Positions 28,216 to 37,882 are shown, numbered from the stretch's first letter. The stretch: 64,000 bases of DNA from Lachnospiraceae bacterium (GCA_022510745.1 JAFLSY010000003.1:124001-188000), one strand, 5' to 3'. The notes: a model not told the origin generated them from the letters alone. Numbers and translations: made by a program.

Positions 28216-29088
28216 TTATACCGTAATAGTGTAGGAAGCATCAAAGCTTTCACCGGGTGCTAAGGTATTTCCCCATTCCCGCTCCGGTAACTCGCCTTCA
28301 AAGTCCTCCCTGTCACATCTGCCATACCAAGGCTCTATGCAGATAAACGGAGCGTTCTTTCCGGGCGGTGTCCACAGGCCGAACAATGGGGCGTCAAAAG
28401 TTACAGTCAGATAGGGAACCTTCTCCCCATCCAAAAGCTGTACCCGTCCGGTCTGATGCTCCTCAATGATCAGTGCATCACCTGCAAAGAGTTCCTCCGT
28501 CACCGGCAGCAGGCCGCCCTTTTCTAACTTGATATTCTGCAGTTCGTCCGTTGCAAGGCCGCCTTTAAGCTTTCTGGCAATCAAGGAATCCACGCCCGCC
28601 AGCCCTATATAGCAGGTGCATTTATCCGCCTCTCTTTTAGGCGCTGCAAATGCCGGATGTCCGCCAATAGAGAAATACATGGGCTCCTGTCCCAGATTGG
28701 TTACCCGCCACAAGACTCTTACACCCCGGCCCTCCAGCCGGTAGCCCACCTCCAAAGAGAATGCAAAGGGATAGTTTTCCCAAGTATTGTCTTTATCCGT
28801 CAGGCAGAACCAGATTTCCTCCTTGGTCTGCTCCGTGATCATAAAATCCATATCTCTGGCAAATCCGTGCTGGGACATATGATAAACCTGCCCCTGATAG
28901 CGGCTCTCCCCGTTCCGATAGCTGCCCACTACGGGAAAGAGAATAGGAGATACTCTGCCCCAGTAAGCGGGATCCGCACTCCACATATATTCCCGTCCTG
29001 TCTTCACATCTACAAGACTCCTTAATTCCGCACCATGGGACTCTATACCGATACGGATTTCGTTATTTTCCAGTTGATATAGTGACAT
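28216..29088 (-). CDS. Aldose 1-epimerase family protein (LacX-like)
   Basis: A 290-residue galactose-mutarotase fold protein. The motifs SQHGFARD, FSIGGHPAFAAP and FICIEPWYGRCD are those of the LacX/YeaD group that acts on sugars or sugar phosphates. A single-gene unit ending in the terminator at 28165-28208. Sugar specificity is unknown. Confidence 0.9.
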   Translation of the reverse strand: MSLYQLENNEIRIGIESHGAELRSLVDVKTGREYMWSADPAYWGRVSPILFPVVGSYRNGESRYQGQVYHMSQHGFARDMDFMITEQTKEEIWFCLTDKDNTWENYPFAFSLEVGYRLEGRGVRVLWRVTNLGQEPMYFSIGGHPAFAAPKREADKCTCYIGLAGVDSLIARKLKGGLATDELQNIKLEKGGLLPVTEELFAGDALIIEEHQTGRVQLLDGEKVPYLTVTFDAPLFGLWTPPGKNAPFICIEPWYGRCDREDFEGELPEREWGNTLAPGESFDASYTITV

Positions 29089-29134
29089 ATGATCTCCTCT
29101 TCTCCTTAGTAATATTATAAAAATAAAATGGCAT

Positions 29135-31363
29135 CTATGATGTACTTTTATAAAATCTAGTTAAATTACCAAACCAATCGGAATCCCACTGATCCTCTTT
29201 ATTTGTCCATTTTATAGTCAAGGTATTTCCATTAACCGTTACATCATAACTATCATCAGGCCAAAAAACAAACGATAGTTTTCCAGTATCTTCGTCATAG
29301 TAACTTGACTCCACAGCACTCCAACTTTTCTTTGGGTTTGATGCATTATCGGTAGAATAATAAACCTTCCCATTCTCAATTTTTAAATGCGTCCAAAATT
29401 TAGTTGCTTCTATCCATATACCATCATATGCCGCTTTTTCCGAAGCAATATTAGCGTCACAATTAGCAAGCAATACAGCAGAATCCTTATAATCAATATC
29501 TGCTACATAAGCAAATTGATTATATGCAGACCTCCAATTTGTTGCATTATATTCAGCTAATCCTGCTTCATAATATCCAGAAGCTAATTCATCTAGCTTC
29601 GCTTGAGCCTTTTCACATTTTATATCCGATGCATCAGGAGCAATTAATTTAATAGTATCTCCATTAGCTAATTTATATAATGCTATAAGTGTCTCTTTTG
29701 TCACAGCTTTATTAACAATATATTCATAGTATGCATCTTTACAGAATTCAATACTGTCTTTATAATAAATGCAGTTTTTCAGCACCAAAACGGTATTATT
29801 ATAATCATTGATTTCAAAAAGGTGGCTGCCAATCTCATACAACTGCTCCTCTGACAGTTCATCCATTATTTCTGTAACGCTTGAAACATACTTATCATCA
29901 TTCAATTGAATAGCCACAATGCTTTTAATCACATATTCATGGGCATCTTTATAATCCCCCAAAGCATCTAATAACTTAATTGCACCTTCATAGTCTGCAA
30001 TATTGTATGCATCAAGTCCCTTACCATAAAAACAGGACAAAATCAAGTCACTGGAATCTTTATAACCTTCTATATTATTAAAAACACTAATGGCATCATC
30101 ATATTTTCCATCTTCTAAATAGGTTATTCCTTTTAAATACTGTGATTCATCAATCTGAGTAGAACTATCCTTATAACCATTTAAGCTAGTAAAAAGATCT
30201 ATTGCCGAATCATATTCTCCGCCTTCCATCATCTTTTCAGCTCTTCTATATACTGAATTAGGATAAAGCACATTTTGGTATAATTTCATACATCCAAAAA
30301 CTATTGCAGCTACAGCTGCTGCCATAGCTATATAAATCGACATTCTTTTTGCGACAGCAGCCTGCTTTTTTCTTCTAACCTTTTTCTCTGAAATTTTCTG
30401 TTCGCGTTGTATTTTCTCTCGAATTAGTCCCTCAAGCGCGCTATCTTTTTTTTCTCTATCTTCTGTGGAAACAATCTTTTTAACAGAATACGCAATGTCT
30501 TGAACAGAACCGACTTTACTATAATCTTGAGCTTGGAACTTGCTCAATTCATCTGGCAGCTCATATATTTGCATTCCTTTATATACAGGAATTAAAACTT
30601 TCTGTGAATTATCCTGCATAAAACGAAGATATCTGGACCATTCATTTTTTACCCAGACACTGTTAACATTAGCATTGGATGTACAAACGACCAACATTAC
30701 TTTTGCAGAGTTCAAAGCAGAATAAATATATGGCTCATAATCTTTTCCAAGTTTTTCTGCTAATGTAATTCTTGAGAAAAATACTTTAAGCCCCTGCTTA
30801 CTCAATTCATTATATATATCCTGAGCAATTACACTGTCCTGAGTTCTTTCCCCACTTTCAGTATCTGTTTCCTTATAGCATATAAATACATCATACGGAT
30901 CTTCTTTCAAAGAAATAGCAAGTATCGATTTTTGGATTCTATCTATCTCTTCAGCTTCCTCCCAATACATAAATTTACTTTCGGAATCCGCATACTTACA
31001 TGCTAAATCATAATTAGTAGTAGATTTTATGGATGTTATATGTGTTCTATGACAAGTCGGAATCATTTTCTTGGTTGCGGGGTCCTCAATATACTCGACA
31101 CCATATTCTGACAAAATCATCCCCCAATATGCTTCTGCTTCCTGCTCATCTTCTTCAACAATAGATTTATAAGCATCTAACGCTTTGTCAAATTCACAAT
31201 TTAACCTATATTGATTTGCTCTATTAAATAACCGCGCTTTCTTTTCACTATCAATTTTGGGTAAAGTCATTGTAGAACCGCAGTACAAACATGTTCCAAT
31301 GGTCATGTCTTGACTAACCTCAATGTCGCCTCCGCACATTTTACACTTTAATATTGTAGCCAC
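29135..31363 (-). CDS. Zinc-ribbon / TIR / membrane / TPR-like protein
   Basis: A 742-residue protein with unusual architecture. Residues 1-35 form a zinc ribbon (Cys 7, 10, 25, 28), about 40-95 a TPR-like helix pair and 157-300 a TIR domain (YDVFICYKETD at 157-167). Glu 210 in GKDYEPYI aligns with the catalytic Glu of NAD-cleaving TIR proteins such as SARM1. A basic linker and a membrane segment (343-360) follow, then external repeats of the type GxYDxAIxxFxxLxGYKDS and a strand-rich end. It is last in the operon with the SPFH and LRR-type genes. NAD+ cleavage on a membrane signal is a good hypothesis, not shown. Confidence 0.88.
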   Translation of the reverse strand: MATILKCKMCGGDIEVSQDMTIGTCLYCGSTMTLPKIDSEKKARLFNRANQYRLNCEFDKALDAYKSIVEEDEQEAEAYWGMILSEYGVEYIEDPATKKMIPTCHRTHITSIKSTTNYDLACKYADSESKFMYWEEAEEIDRIQKSILAISLKEDPYDVFICYKETDTESGERTQDSVIAQDIYNELSKQGLKVFFSRITLAEKLGKDYEPYIYSALNSAKVMLVVCTSNANVNSVWVKNEWSRYLRFMQDNSQKVLIPVYKGMQIYELPDELSKFQAQDYSKVGSVQDIAYSVKKIVSTEDREKKDSALEGLIREKIQREQKISEKKVRRKKQAAVAKRMSIYIAMAAAVAAIVFGCMKLYQNVLYPNSVYRRAEKMMEGGEYDSAIDLFTSLNGYKDSSTQIDESQYLKGITYLEDGKYDDAISVFNNIEGYKDSSDLILSCFYGKGLDAYNIADYEGAIKLLDALGDYKDAHEYVIKSIVAIQLNDDKYVSSVTEIMDELSEEQLYEIGSHLFEINDYNNTVLVLKNCIYYKDSIEFCKDAYYEYIVNKAVTKETLIALYKLANGDTIKLIAPDASDIKCEKAQAKLDELASGYYEAGLAEYNATNWRSAYNQFAYVADIDYKDSAVLLANCDANIASEKAAYDGIWIEATKFWTHLKIENGKVYYSTDNASNPKKSWSAVESSYYDEDTGKLSFVFWPDDSYDVTVNGNTLTIKWTNKEDQWDSDWFGNLTRFYKSTS

Positions 31364-31402
31364 TATTATTTCCTCCAGTATGTATATTTATAATAATAAA
31401 AG

Positions 31403-32794
31403 CTATTTTGAATTCTTCACAATACCATTTCTCGTTACAAGAATCTTATCAACCTCTGATAACGTTGAAAGGATATCTTCCTCTTTCCCCGAAGCAATAA
31501 CTTCCTTAAGTTTACCTATCTTTAACTCAAGTTCCTCCTCAATGGCAGCTGAAGCAGGCACTCCAGAGGGATCACTGTACTGAAGATTTTCCGCAAATCT
31601 CTCCACTTGTTTTCTGACATTAGCATCTGCTATACCATCAGCAAGCCATTTTCCGGAAAGTTTGATCTCCTTCATCCTTGAAGTCTTCTGCTCAATATGT
31701 TGCTCAACCATCTTTGCCTGATATCTTCCTGCTGATGCAAGAGAGATAAGAAGAACATATATGGCAAGTATTATTACACTAATAAGAAATGCCGGAACAG
31801 CGCCGACTATACTCTTATAGATTGCGAGGATACTAAATACATACTGCGCAATAACATACAGATATGATACAATCATCTGCGGAGAACTAAGGAAGTACTC
31901 CTCTGCTGTACGTTTTCTAGGCATTACGATATTTACCATGATAATTGTAAGTGCGAATGCAATTACCGTAAAGATAAGTTCAATAGCAAATGTAACACCA
32001 AACATTGCTTGTACAGACTTTCCGGTAATATCCATCACAGTACTGGGGATAACCACCGGACCCAGCCCAAGCAAATTCATTGATATTGTAGTAACCGGCT
32101 TACCATTTATGTATGCAGGAATAACTACCAGATCGTCTTTTCCAGTGTATCCGGTAATATCAATAGTAGAAGCTGTTTCATTGTAGGTAAACTCAATTTG
32201 ATCAAGAAAGAAATTGATATAATCGGAGTCATACGCTTCATTAAAGTTCCAAAAGTATTCCTCCTCCGGCATTTCGTCTTCGTTCCTCTCGAAAGCCTCA
32301 GCTACTTTTTCTGCATACTCATCTTGTCTTGACTTTTCAAGCTCGTAAAATTTACAATCTGTATTGCAATGGATAGTTATGCCATCAACTACTTCAGCAT
32401 CAATTTTTTCTAGCGTATTCGGTAGATACAATGACTTTACATTAGGAGAATTACTAAAAAAATTCTCTCCTATCGTCGTAACTATATTTCCATCAATAAG
32501 TACAGGTATCACCAAATCTACTGTAAGTCCACTGTATCCTTGAATTGTAACCTCCCCACCGCTAATATCATAATCAAACTGCTCATAATGAAGTTCAAAA
32601 TATCTTGTTTGGGAATCCGAAAGCTCATATGTATTAAGATTATTCTTCTCAGCATATTGTTCTGCATAGCTTCCCGCTTCATATGCAATACTTGCCTTTA
32701 TTACGCCTACATTTGTCAAAATTAACACCATCACATAAATAATAGTAATGGCAATTATGGAAATATTAAAGATAAGTCTATTTCTATTTTTCAT
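31403..32794 (-). CDS. Membrane protein with LRR-type external segments
   Basis: A 463-residue protein: membrane segment (about 8-30), external region with BspA-like LRR stretches (ITIQGYSG.. IPVLIDGNIVTTIG and ITGYTG.. VIPAYINGKPVTTI), three or more membrane segments (about 268-360), then a cytoplasmic coiled-coil tail of about 100 residues. I know no characterised member. It is second in the operon, 14 bp after the SPFH gene and 39 bp before the TIR gene. It is a candidate for the external sensor of the system. Confidence 0.75.
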   Translation of the reverse strand: MKNRNRLIFNISIIAITIIYVMVLILTNVGVIKASIAYEAGSYAEQYAEKNNLNTYELSDSQTRYFELHYEQFDYDISGGEVTIQGYSGLTVDLVIPVLIDGNIVTTIGENFFSNSPNVKSLYLPNTLEKIDAEVVDGITIHCNTDCKFYELEKSRQDEYAEKVAEAFERNEDEMPEEEYFWNFNEAYDSDYINFFLDQIEFTYNETASTIDITGYTGKDDLVVIPAYINGKPVTTISMNLLGLGPVVIPSTVMDITGKSVQAMFGVTFAIELIFTVIAFALTIIMVNIVMPRKRTAEEYFLSSPQMIVSYLYVIAQYVFSILAIYKSIVGAVPAFLISVIILAIYVLLISLASAGRYQAKMVEQHIEQKTSRMKEIKLSGKWLADGIADANVRKQVERFAENLQYSDPSGVPASAAIEEELELKIGKLKEVIASGKEEDILSTLSEVDKILVTRNGIVKNSK

Positions 32795-32808
32795 TTGTAT
32801 ACCTCTCC

Positions 32809-34221
32809 TTATTCAGGTCTCTTCGTTCCACAGTATCCGCAGAACATCATTCCCTCCATCAGTTCCTTGCCACAGTTTGTGCAAAACCGTATATTTGAAA
32901 CCGATACTGTATCATCTTCTTGGACATTTGCACCTGCCCCTTTTCCAATAGCCTCGCTCATTACATTTTGAGCCATTCCTGCAACGGTTTGCCCCAGCGT
33001 ACCACCAATACCACCAATCATTCCCATTCCGATTCCGACATTTGCAAGTTGACCTACTGCATCATTTTTTGCCATCTCTTTGGCAACCTCGAAACTCTTC
33101 TCCTGCTGATATGTATAGCCTTCAATCTCTCGTTTCTTAGCAAGGGCTTCCGCCTCCATGACAGTCGTCTGGGCCTTGGTGCTCTGCTCAATCAATGTCA
33201 CACGCTGCTTTATCTCTGCCTCTGTTACATCATTGTGTTTACGATAGTAGAGTTCCTTGAATTTAATAAAGTTACGGTCTTCATCCGGTTTGACAACAGT
33301 AGTGATAAAGAAAGTACTAAGGTTTATTCCATAATCTTCAAAATCATCCACCAATGGAATCTTTACTGCTTCAGATAATTCCGCTAAATGCATATCTATT
33401 TCGAAGATGCTGAGATTATTCTCTTTAATTTTTTGAGATATTATTGATTTAACCCTTGTCATCAGAAAAGCTCTAAAATACTTTGTAAGCGTATCCTGAT
33501 TCAATACCTTCTCTGTTCCAACAAGCTTTACAAGGAACTTTGTAGAGTTGGTGACATTAAGACTCATCTCACCACAAGCGCCTATCTCAAGAGGAAAGTC
33601 ATACACAGGATCAAGATAGCTGATCTTACTATCCGTTCCCCATTTAATCGCCATCTGTTCAGCCTTATTTATAAAATACAATTCTGCATGAAATGGTGCC
33701 TTTCCTCCAGTCGCAAGCTTTTGAATACCTCTTATAATAGGCAAATTAGCCGTCTCTAAAATATGTTTCCCTGCTCCAAAAACATCTAATATCTCACCAT
33801 TTGCCATAAAAATGGCCTCCTGGGATTCATGAACAATAAGTTCGGAGCCCGTATTAAAATCAGTATTAGGATATTTCCAAACAAATGTCTTATTATCCCC
33901 TTCATATTTAATTACACTTGTAATAGCAGGCATATTAATTTCTCCTTTCATTGTTTTTCTCCAATTCCGATATTCACCGGTTGTAATTCGTTTATCCATA
34001 GGTCTTTCTGCTTCTGAGGGAATAATCCAGTCACGGCCAATTTTCTCAGCACCTTTTATCTTATTATTGGCACACATTGCTCTTACACTTCGTGTTGTTA
34101 ATCCCCATTCATCAGCTATTTCTTTTATTGACTTATATCCTTCAATCATACTTGACTTATCTCTTAAAATAAAAAGCACTGCTATTTCTAGCAATGCAAT
34201 TAACGTGCAACCGGCCACCAT
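32809..34221 (-). CDS. SPFH-domain protein with C-terminal zinc ribbon and N-terminal HTH extension
   Basis: From ATG 34221 the frame gives 470 residues: a hydrophobic stretch (5-20), a small HTH (about 28-75: YKSIKEIADEWGLTTRSVR), then from Met 97 (MPAITSVIKYEGDNKT) a full SPFH protein. This is like B. subtilis YdjI, with a coiled coil and a C-terminal zinc ribbon (CTNC, CGYC). Met 97 (33933) has its own AAAGGAG eight bases upstream and matches the usual start of the family. Either the two parts are fused or two proteins are made from one frame. SPFH proteins build membrane scaffolds. Confidence 0.85.
   Translation of the reverse strand: MVAGCTLIALLEIAVLFILRDKSSMIEGYKSIKEIADEWGLTTRSVRAMCANNKIKGAEKIGRDWIIPSEAERPMDKRITTGEYRNWRKTMKGEINMPAITSVIKYEGDNKTFVWKYPNTDFNTGSELIVHESQEAIFMANGEILDVFGAGKHILETANLPIIRGIQKLATGGKAPFHAELYFINKAEQMAIKWGTDSKISYLDPVYDFPLEIGACGEMSLNVTNSTKFLVKLVGTEKVLNQDTLTKYFRAFLMTRVKSIISQKIKENNLSIFEIDMHLAELSEAVKIPLVDDFEDYGINLSTFFITTVVKPDEDRNFIKFKELYYRKHNDVTEAEIKQRVTLIEQSTKAQTTVMEAEALAKKREIEGYTYQQEKSFEVAKEMAKNDAVGQLANVGIGMGMIGGIGGTLGQTVAGMAQNVMSEAIGKGAGANVQEDDTVSVSNIRFCTNCGKELMEGMMFCGYCGTKRPE
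33933..33949 (-). promoter_or_regulatory. Internal ribosome-binding site and start in the HTH-SPFH gene
   Basis: AAAGGAG, eight bases before an in-frame ATG (33931-33933) that begins the standard SPFH sequence. It would yield a 374-residue SPFH/zinc-ribbon protein without the HTH part. Confidence 0.65.
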
Positions 34222-34284
34222 TTTATAGCCCTTTTATCTTTGCGTCACACCCTGTCAGTGTTTTGCTAAAAATATTATGGCCTT

Positions 34285-34313
34285 ATTATATTCCTTTTGC
34301 GGAAAAATGTCAA
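34285..34313 (-). promoter_or_regulatory. Perfect consensus sigma-A promoter of the SPFH-LRR-TIR operon
   Basis: TTGACA (34308-34313), exactly 17 bp, TATAAT (34285-34290). The leader to the first ATG is about 55-60 nt. A consensus promoter of this strength usually needs a repressor, and the first gene encodes an HTH. Confidence 0.9.
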
Positions 34314-34330
34314 TCTTCCGGTGGCATTTT

Positions 34331-34349
34331 ATCTATAAATCTATAGATT
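34331..34349. promoter_or_regulatory. Possible operator palindrome
   Basis: The perfect 12-bp palindrome AATCTATAGATT (34338-34349) with an overlapping ATCTATA half-site (34331-34337), about 25 bp upstream of the -35 box of the SPFH operon. Confidence 0.4.
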
Positions 34350-34434
34350 CCTTCATCTTTATTAACCCTCTATCCCCCTAAAATGAAGAAATTGCGAGCT
34401 AAGATTTATTCTTTTCTTTTTCTCAATCCGTACC

Positions 34435-34483
34435 ATAACCAAACAAGGGCGAGTACCACTGTACCTGAGCCCGGTTTGGTTAT
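34435..34483. repeat. Long inverted repeat after manA
   Basis: ATAACCAAAC (34435-34444) and GTTTGGTTAT (34474-34483) are perfect arms, with GGGC/GCCC pairing inside. No U-tract follows on either strand, so this is not a standard terminator. It lies between manA and the SPFH operon and could mark an old insertion boundary. Confidence 0.55.
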
Positions 34484-34511
34484 GATACGCATTACAGAAA
34501 CCAAAATGGCC

Positions 34512-35456
34512 CTATGACACGCTGGACAAAATAAGCTCCATATTCCCGGCAAAGACCGCATCCCCATAGCCCGCAGGCAGGATGAAATGGTCTCCCTTTT
34601 TGACTTCGGTACCGTCCACCGTACCGCTGCCGTCCAACACACTGGCCAACAGGAAAGGATGGTCCTGCTTCACTTCCACGCTTTCTGTTACCGTCAGCTT
34701 CCACACTTTATAGTATTCACAGGAAATCAGCTCGTTTAAGGTATTTACAGGCAGTCCGTCCGTATGGCTTAAGGCCTCTTCACCCGCCTTATCCGGCACG
34801 GTGATCACGTCGATACTCTGCTGTACATGCAAAGGTCTTTCCTTGCCGTCCACCAGTCTGCCGTAGTCGTAAACGCGGTAGGTGATATCGCTGCTCTGCT
34901 GGGTTTCCAAAATGGTGAAACCGCCCTTGATGGCATGCACCGTACCGGGTGTGATCTGGAGAAAATCTCCCTTGCGCACCGGCACGTTCTTAATCAGCTC
35001 TTCGTACCTGTTTTCATGAATCATATCAGCCAGTTCTTCCCTGGTATTTGCATTGTGACCGATAACCAGCGTGGCATTCTCGGGGCAGTCCATCACATAC
35101 CAGCACTCCGTCTTGCCGTAAGGACAGTTCTCATGTTCCTTTACATAAGCATCGTCGGGATGCACCTGAATGCTCAGATCCTGCTTTGCGTCAATAATCT
35201 TGACCAACAGCGGAAACTCCTCTGCAGTGATACCGCCGAACACCTCCCTGTGCTCCTTATAAAGGGCGGACAGGCTCATACCCTTAAAGCTGCCGCTTAT
35301 AATTTCATCATCCCCATTGGGATGGGCGCTGATTCCCCAGCACTCCCCGGTATGATCACCGGCTCCCTCGTAACCGAACTCGTCCCGCAGTTTATTGCCG
35401 CCCCATACCACATCCTTTAACTGGGGCTTTAAAAATATAATTTCTTTGCTTTCCAT
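34512..35456 (-). CDS. manA: Mannose-6-phosphate isomerase, class I
   Basis: A 314-residue enzyme that interconverts mannose 6-phosphate and fructose 6-phosphate. The zinc-site motifs are QVHPDD (short Gram-positive form), the central TECWYVMD and GTVHAI. It follows the alpha-galactosidase gene by 70 bp on the same strand. Together they suggest use of galactomannan or a similar plant oligosaccharide, which is inference. Confidence 0.93.
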   Translation of the reverse strand: MESKEIIFLKPQLKDVVWGGNKLRDEFGYEGAGDHTGECWGISAHPNGDDEIISGSFKGMSLSALYKEHREVFGGITAEEFPLLVKIIDAKQDLSIQVHPDDAYVKEHENCPYGKTECWYVMDCPENATLVIGHNANTREELADMIHENRYEELIKNVPVRKGDFLQITPGTVHAIKGGFTILETQQSSDITYRVYDYGRLVDGKERPLHVQQSIDVITVPDKAGEEALSHTDGLPVNTLNELISCEYYKVWKLTVTESVEVKQDHPFLLASVLDGSGTVDGTEVKKGDHFILPAGYGDAVFAGNMELILSSVS

Positions 35457-35501
35457 ATTCCCTCTCTTCCGCCCATATGGGCCCTATGTATTTTTGTCAC
35501 T

Positions 35502-35530
35502 ATTATAATCGTCAAAACTTTGATTGTCAC
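35502..35530 (-). promoter_or_regulatory. Possible promoter of manA
   Basis: GTGACA (35525-35530), a 17-bp spacer and TATAAT (35502-35507), overlapping the end of the alpha-galactosidase gene. Confidence 0.45.
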
Positions 35531-37716
35531 GCCTCTACCACATGGATCAGCTTACTTTTAAAATCGCCCCACATATTTTCAACCAGAATACCGGCCTGCA
35601 TTAAGGTGCTGCCTAAGTAGGTTCTTTCTTCACCTTCCATGCGGTAGGTCTTCTCAGGCGCAAGACCTTTTAAGAGGATTCTTCTGGAATGGGAGTTGGG
35701 TCTTCCCAGCACCTGCACAAAGGTTACCAATGCCTCGCTCTTGTCCTTTTTCACCACCATGTAACAGTCGTACATATGGTTCTCCCGATAGGAAGCGATG
35801 CGGTAATAATCACCCATGCGCACCAGATCATTGTACTTGTGGTACATTGCCACCTGCTCTGGAATCATCTCCCGATCCTCTTTCGGAATCTTCGTCACAT
35901 CCAGCTCATAGCCGAAGGTTCCGGCCAACGCCACATGTCCTCTGGTCTCAAAGGGTGTCACCCTGCCGACAGCATGGTTGGGACAGTCGCTCACATGAGC
36001 TCCCATGGCGGAGAGCGGATAGATCAGTGCGGTGCCTTCCTGAATCGTCAGGCGTTCAATGGCATCCGTATCATCCGAACACCAGATCTGCGGACTGTAG
36101 TAGAGCATTCCCGCATCAAATCTGGCACCGCCGCCGGAGCAGTTTTCCAAAAGCAGGTGGGGGAAATCCGTGATCAGCCTCTCCTGCAGTCGGTAAAGTC
36201 CCAGCACATAGCGGTGGAACAGCTCGCCCTGACATTCGGGAGAAAGCGCAAGACTGCCGATATCGGACAACGGTCTGTTCATATCCCATTTTACATATTC
36301 GATATTGGCGCTGCGCAGCACCGCTGCTACTTTCTCATAGATGTAATCCTGAATCTCGGTTCTGGACATATCCAGTACCAGCTGGTTTCTGGCAAGTCCC
36401 GGCGTTCTACCGGGAATCTGAATGGCCCAGTCAGGGTGTTTACGGTAGAGATCGGAATCCGGACTGATCATCTCCGGTTCAAACCAGATACCGAATTTCA
36501 TACCCAGCTTGTTGACCTCATCCACCAGATATTTCAAGCCGCCTTTTAACTTCTCCTCATTGACATCCCAGTCTCCCAGCGCTCTATTGTCGTCGTGACG
36601 GTTTCCGAACCAGCCATCGTCCATGACCAGCATTTCAATGCCCAGGGAAGAAGCCTCTCTGGCAATATCCAGCAATTTGTCGGTATTAAAATCAAAATAG
36701 GTAGCTTCCCAGTTATTGATGAGAATGGGACGTTTTTTATCCCGGTACTCTCCCCGAATGAGGTGATTTCTGTATAGATCGTGGAAGTTACGGCTCATGC
36801 CGCCTATTCCTTCCGAAGAATATACCAGTACGGCCTCCGGGCTCTGGAACTCCTCGCCGGGACTTAACTTCCAGCTAAAACCGGCGGGATTGATGCCGCT
36901 CATCAGACGTACATTGTCAAACTGCCCCTTGTCGGCCAAAGTCATACAGTTGCCGGAATACAGCAGGTTGATGCCAAATACTTCGCCCATATCCTGAGTA
37001 GCGTGCTTCTCAAGCAGTGCCATAAAAGGCTGCTGCTGGTGTCCGCTCTCTCCCCGCAGGGATGCGGTACTCTGTACACCGTAATTTAAAGGCGTTCTGT
37101 CAATACGGCGCTCCCTTGCCCAGGAACCGTGAAGAACGATCTTATCATATTCCCTATCGTCCATATCGATGGAAGCGGACATCACCTTCTCCAACATAAC
37201 GGGCGCATTTCCCTTATTGATCACTTTGGTGCTTCTGGCTACCGCATCAATACCATCAAACACGGAATAGCTCAGTATTACTTCCAGCTTGAGCACTTTA
37301 TCTTCTAAGACCAGTTCCAGAGTCCTGGTATCTTTTTCATTTCCCCATGTAGCGGGAAGTCCGGGCAGTCCCTTCTTTCCTTCATAGATCCGATAGTCTT
37401 TCAGATTTAACTGCAGCGCCCCATGACCGCCGTTATCCCTTACTTCAATGGCGCTCTCCCTAAAATCCCCGATGCCACCGGTGGGATATTCCATAGGAAA
37501 ACTGTCTAAAAAGGAGAGCCTGTCTCTGGCATTCTTCTCCGGCGTAAAAGGAGCTTCCCCGATTCTCAGCAGATAGGCCACATCCTCTTCACCCAGTTTT
37601 TTCCCAAAATAGGCATGGCCCACAAATTTCTCCTCGTCCACGATACCGATGACATAGGAAGCATTTTTCATATCCAGCTTAAAACATTTCGCTGTTTCAT
37701 TGTACGTAATATTCAT
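35527..37716 (-). CDS. Alpha-galactosidase, GH36
   Basis: Started at the ATG at 37714-37716 (MNITYNETAK), after GGAGAGAAGTC, giving 729 residues, normal for cytoplasmic GH36. The nucleophile Asp is in YVKWDMNR and the acid/base Asp in CSDDTDAIERL; MDDGWFG and the NCSGGGARFD loop also fit. No signal peptide. It removes alpha-1,6-galactose from raffinose- or galactomannan-type sugars taken up by the cell. The AraC regulator at 37883 is transcribed away from it and probably controls it. Confidence 0.94.
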   Translation of the reverse strand: MNITYNETAKCFKLDMKNASYVIGIVDEEKFVGHAYFGKKLGEEDVAYLLRIGEAPFTPEKNARDRLSFLDSFPMEYPTGGIGDFRESAIEVRDNGGHGALQLNLKDYRIYEGKKGLPGLPATWGNEKDTRTLELVLEDKVLKLEVILSYSVFDGIDAVARSTKVINKGNAPVMLEKVMSASIDMDDREYDKIVLHGSWARERRIDRTPLNYGVQSTASLRGESGHQQQPFMALLEKHATQDMGEVFGINLLYSGNCMTLADKGQFDNVRLMSGINPAGFSWKLSPGEEFQSPEAVLVYSSEGIGGMSRNFHDLYRNHLIRGEYRDKKRPILINNWEATYFDFNTDKLLDIAREASSLGIEMLVMDDGWFGNRHDDNRALGDWDVNEEKLKGGLKYLVDEVNKLGMKFGIWFEPEMISPDSDLYRKHPDWAIQIPGRTPGLARNQLVLDMSRTEIQDYIYEKVAAVLRSANIEYVKWDMNRPLSDIGSLALSPECQGELFHRYVLGLYRLQERLITDFPHLLLENCSGGGARFDAGMLYYSPQIWCSDDTDAIERLTIQEGTALIYPLSAMGAHVSDCPNHAVGRVTPFETRGHVALAGTFGYELDVTKIPKEDREMIPEQVAMYHKYNDLVRMGDYYRIASYRENHMYDCYMVVKKDKSEALVTFVQVLGRPNSHSRRILLKGLAPEKTYRMEGEERTYLGSTLMQAGILVENMWGDFKSKLIHVVEA

Positions 37717-37882
37717 GACTTCTCTCCGTTTCTCGTTATTTTCCCGCATTGGAATTCTAAATTCTTTCATTATTGTAACAGGAGCGGACAAATATATCTA
37801 TAGCGAATTCTGACTACTTGCAAAATATTAAGTTGTTATTTTTTACTTTTCGTGCTAGGCTTAATGTAAGGAGTGAAATACC

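Noticed and set aside
34406..34642. Frame ending in a hydrophobic stretch and RKRKE, like the tail of a wall-anchored protein
   Set aside because: Most of it is out of frame inside manA, no LPxTG precedes the hydrophobic part, and the tail is read from the inverted repeat. I cannot support a gene.
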